Source of the DNA: FEN-1219 sp035548835
Lineage (GTDB): Bacteria; Pseudomonadota; Gammaproteobacteria; Steroidobacterales; Rariloculaceae
Direction: 5' to 3'
Length of the DNA stretch: 6,232 nt
Assembly: GCA_035548835.1 (NCBI GenBank)
Contig: DASZSB010000131.1
Span: forward strand, 1-6,232
A program made the position numbers and the translations under genes. Numbering within the stretch: position 1 is the first letter of the stretch; the number at the start of each line of letters is the position of its first letter. The notes below the pieces were generated by a model. That model was given only the letters and a program-made list of their open reading frames with translations, was not told the origin of the DNA and made no database searches. Of the stretch, positions 5,851 through 6,232 are shown in pieces.

Positions 5851-6232
5851 TTACTTGCGAACCGCTGCCGCAGGCTGCGCCACGGGACGCGCGGCACCGC
5901 CGGTCGACACGGCATCGCCGCTGCCGCCCACGCGGGCACCGCTGATCAGGTACGCATGGAGGTCGGCGGTGAAGTTCTTCAGCCCATCCTGCACGCTCTT
6001 GTTGCGGCGGATCAGCCAGTTGTAGCCGAGCACCGCGGGCACCGCGACGGCCAGACCGATGGCGGTCATGATCAGCGCTTCACCGACGGGGCCGGCCACC
6101 TTGTCGATCGACGCCTGACCGGCGAGACCGATGTTGATGAGGGCGTGATAGATGCCCCACACCGTGCCGAACAGACCGACGAACGGGGCGGTCGAGCCGA
6201 CCGTCGCGAGGAACGCCATGCCCGACTGCAGC
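5851..6232 (-). CDS. exbB: ExbB/TolQ/MotA-family proton channel protein, 5' end outside the window
   Basis: This is the C-terminal part (at least 126 residues) of the ExbB/TolQ proton channel, the multi-helix inner-membrane subunit that surrounds ExbD. The frame stays open to the window edge through LQSG ahead of the methionine at 6219, so that methionine is internal, not the start. Two membrane helices are visible: one with the family motif GSTAPFVGLFGTVWGI and one with EALIMTAIGLAVAVPAVLGYN. Both contain the threonines (GSTAP and MTAIG) that line the pore in E. coli ExbB. The motif wording is ExbB-like. After the last helix comes a cytoplasmic helix (NKSVQDGLKNFTADLHAYL) and a Gly/Ala/Pro-rich tail ending in AAAVRK. 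It is the first visible gene of the operon. A tonB gene would be expected next upstream, beyond the window, but is not seen. Confidence 0.93.
   Translation of the reverse strand, partial: LQSGMAFLATVGSTAPFVGLFGTVWGIYHALINIGLAGQASIDKVAGPVGEALIMTAIGLAVAVPAVLGYNWLIRRNKSVQDGLKNFTADLHAYLISGARVGGSGDAVSTGGAARPVAQPAAAVRK

Noticed and set aside
3039..5945. A 968-codon open frame on the plus strand across the prx, TPR A and exbD genes
   Set aside because: It is antisense to four genes with clear family motifs. The product is low-complexity, rich in Arg, Leu, Val and His, with no recognisable domain. Such frames arise in GC-rich DNA because the sense codons TTA, CTA and TCA are rare.
5851..6219. Treating the methionine at 6219 as the start of exbB
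   Set aside because: The frame remains open to the window edge with ExbB-like residues, and the protein would lack its first membrane helix. The gene is simply cut by the window.

Overview
The window looks like chromosomal DNA from a GC-rich Gram-negative bacterium. The inner-membrane ExbB/ExbD motor proteins, two periplasm-directed TPR proteins and a proteobacterial-style EtfB/EtfA pair point to Proteobacteria. The protein style suggests a gammaproteobacterium of the Xanthomonadales/Steroidobacterales type, but this is a low-confidence inference because no marker gene is present. All seven genes are dense and similar in base composition, with no mobile elements, tRNA, rRNA or CRISPR.

Layout. 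On the + strand, positions 32-1719 hold etfB and etfA, translationally coupled through an ATGA overlap. They encode the two subunits of the electron transfer flavoprotein, which carries electrons from acyl-CoA and related dehydrogenases to ETF:ubiquinone oxidoreductase. A perfect 13-bp GC-rich stem-loop at 1727-1759 lies between etfA and the convergent genes and probably ends transcription from both sides.

On the - strand, from 6232 down to 1783, six genes run in one direction with gaps of only 57, 41, 12, 28 and 19 bases or close to that. In transcription order they are exbB (5' end beyond the window), a first exbD, a second exbD, a periplasmic TPR protein (430 aa), a PrxII/Prx5-type peroxiredoxin (160 aa) and a second, paralogous periplasmic TPR protein (416 aa). 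This looks like one operon.

How the genes may work together. ExbB and the two ExbD proteins form a proton-motive-force-driven motor that normally energises TonB and outer-membrane transport. No tonB is visible; it may lie upstream of exbB, past 6232. The two TPR proteins have signal peptides and no other membrane segment, so they should sit in the periplasm, where they could serve as accessory scaffolds for the motor. TPR proteins are a known accompaniment of some TonB systems. The less usual points are the duplication of both exbD and the TPR gene, a cytosolic thiol peroxidase placed between the two TPR paralogs, and a CX7C cysteine pair conserved in both periplasmic TPR proteins. These make the 1783-6232 operon the part of the window most worth a second look.
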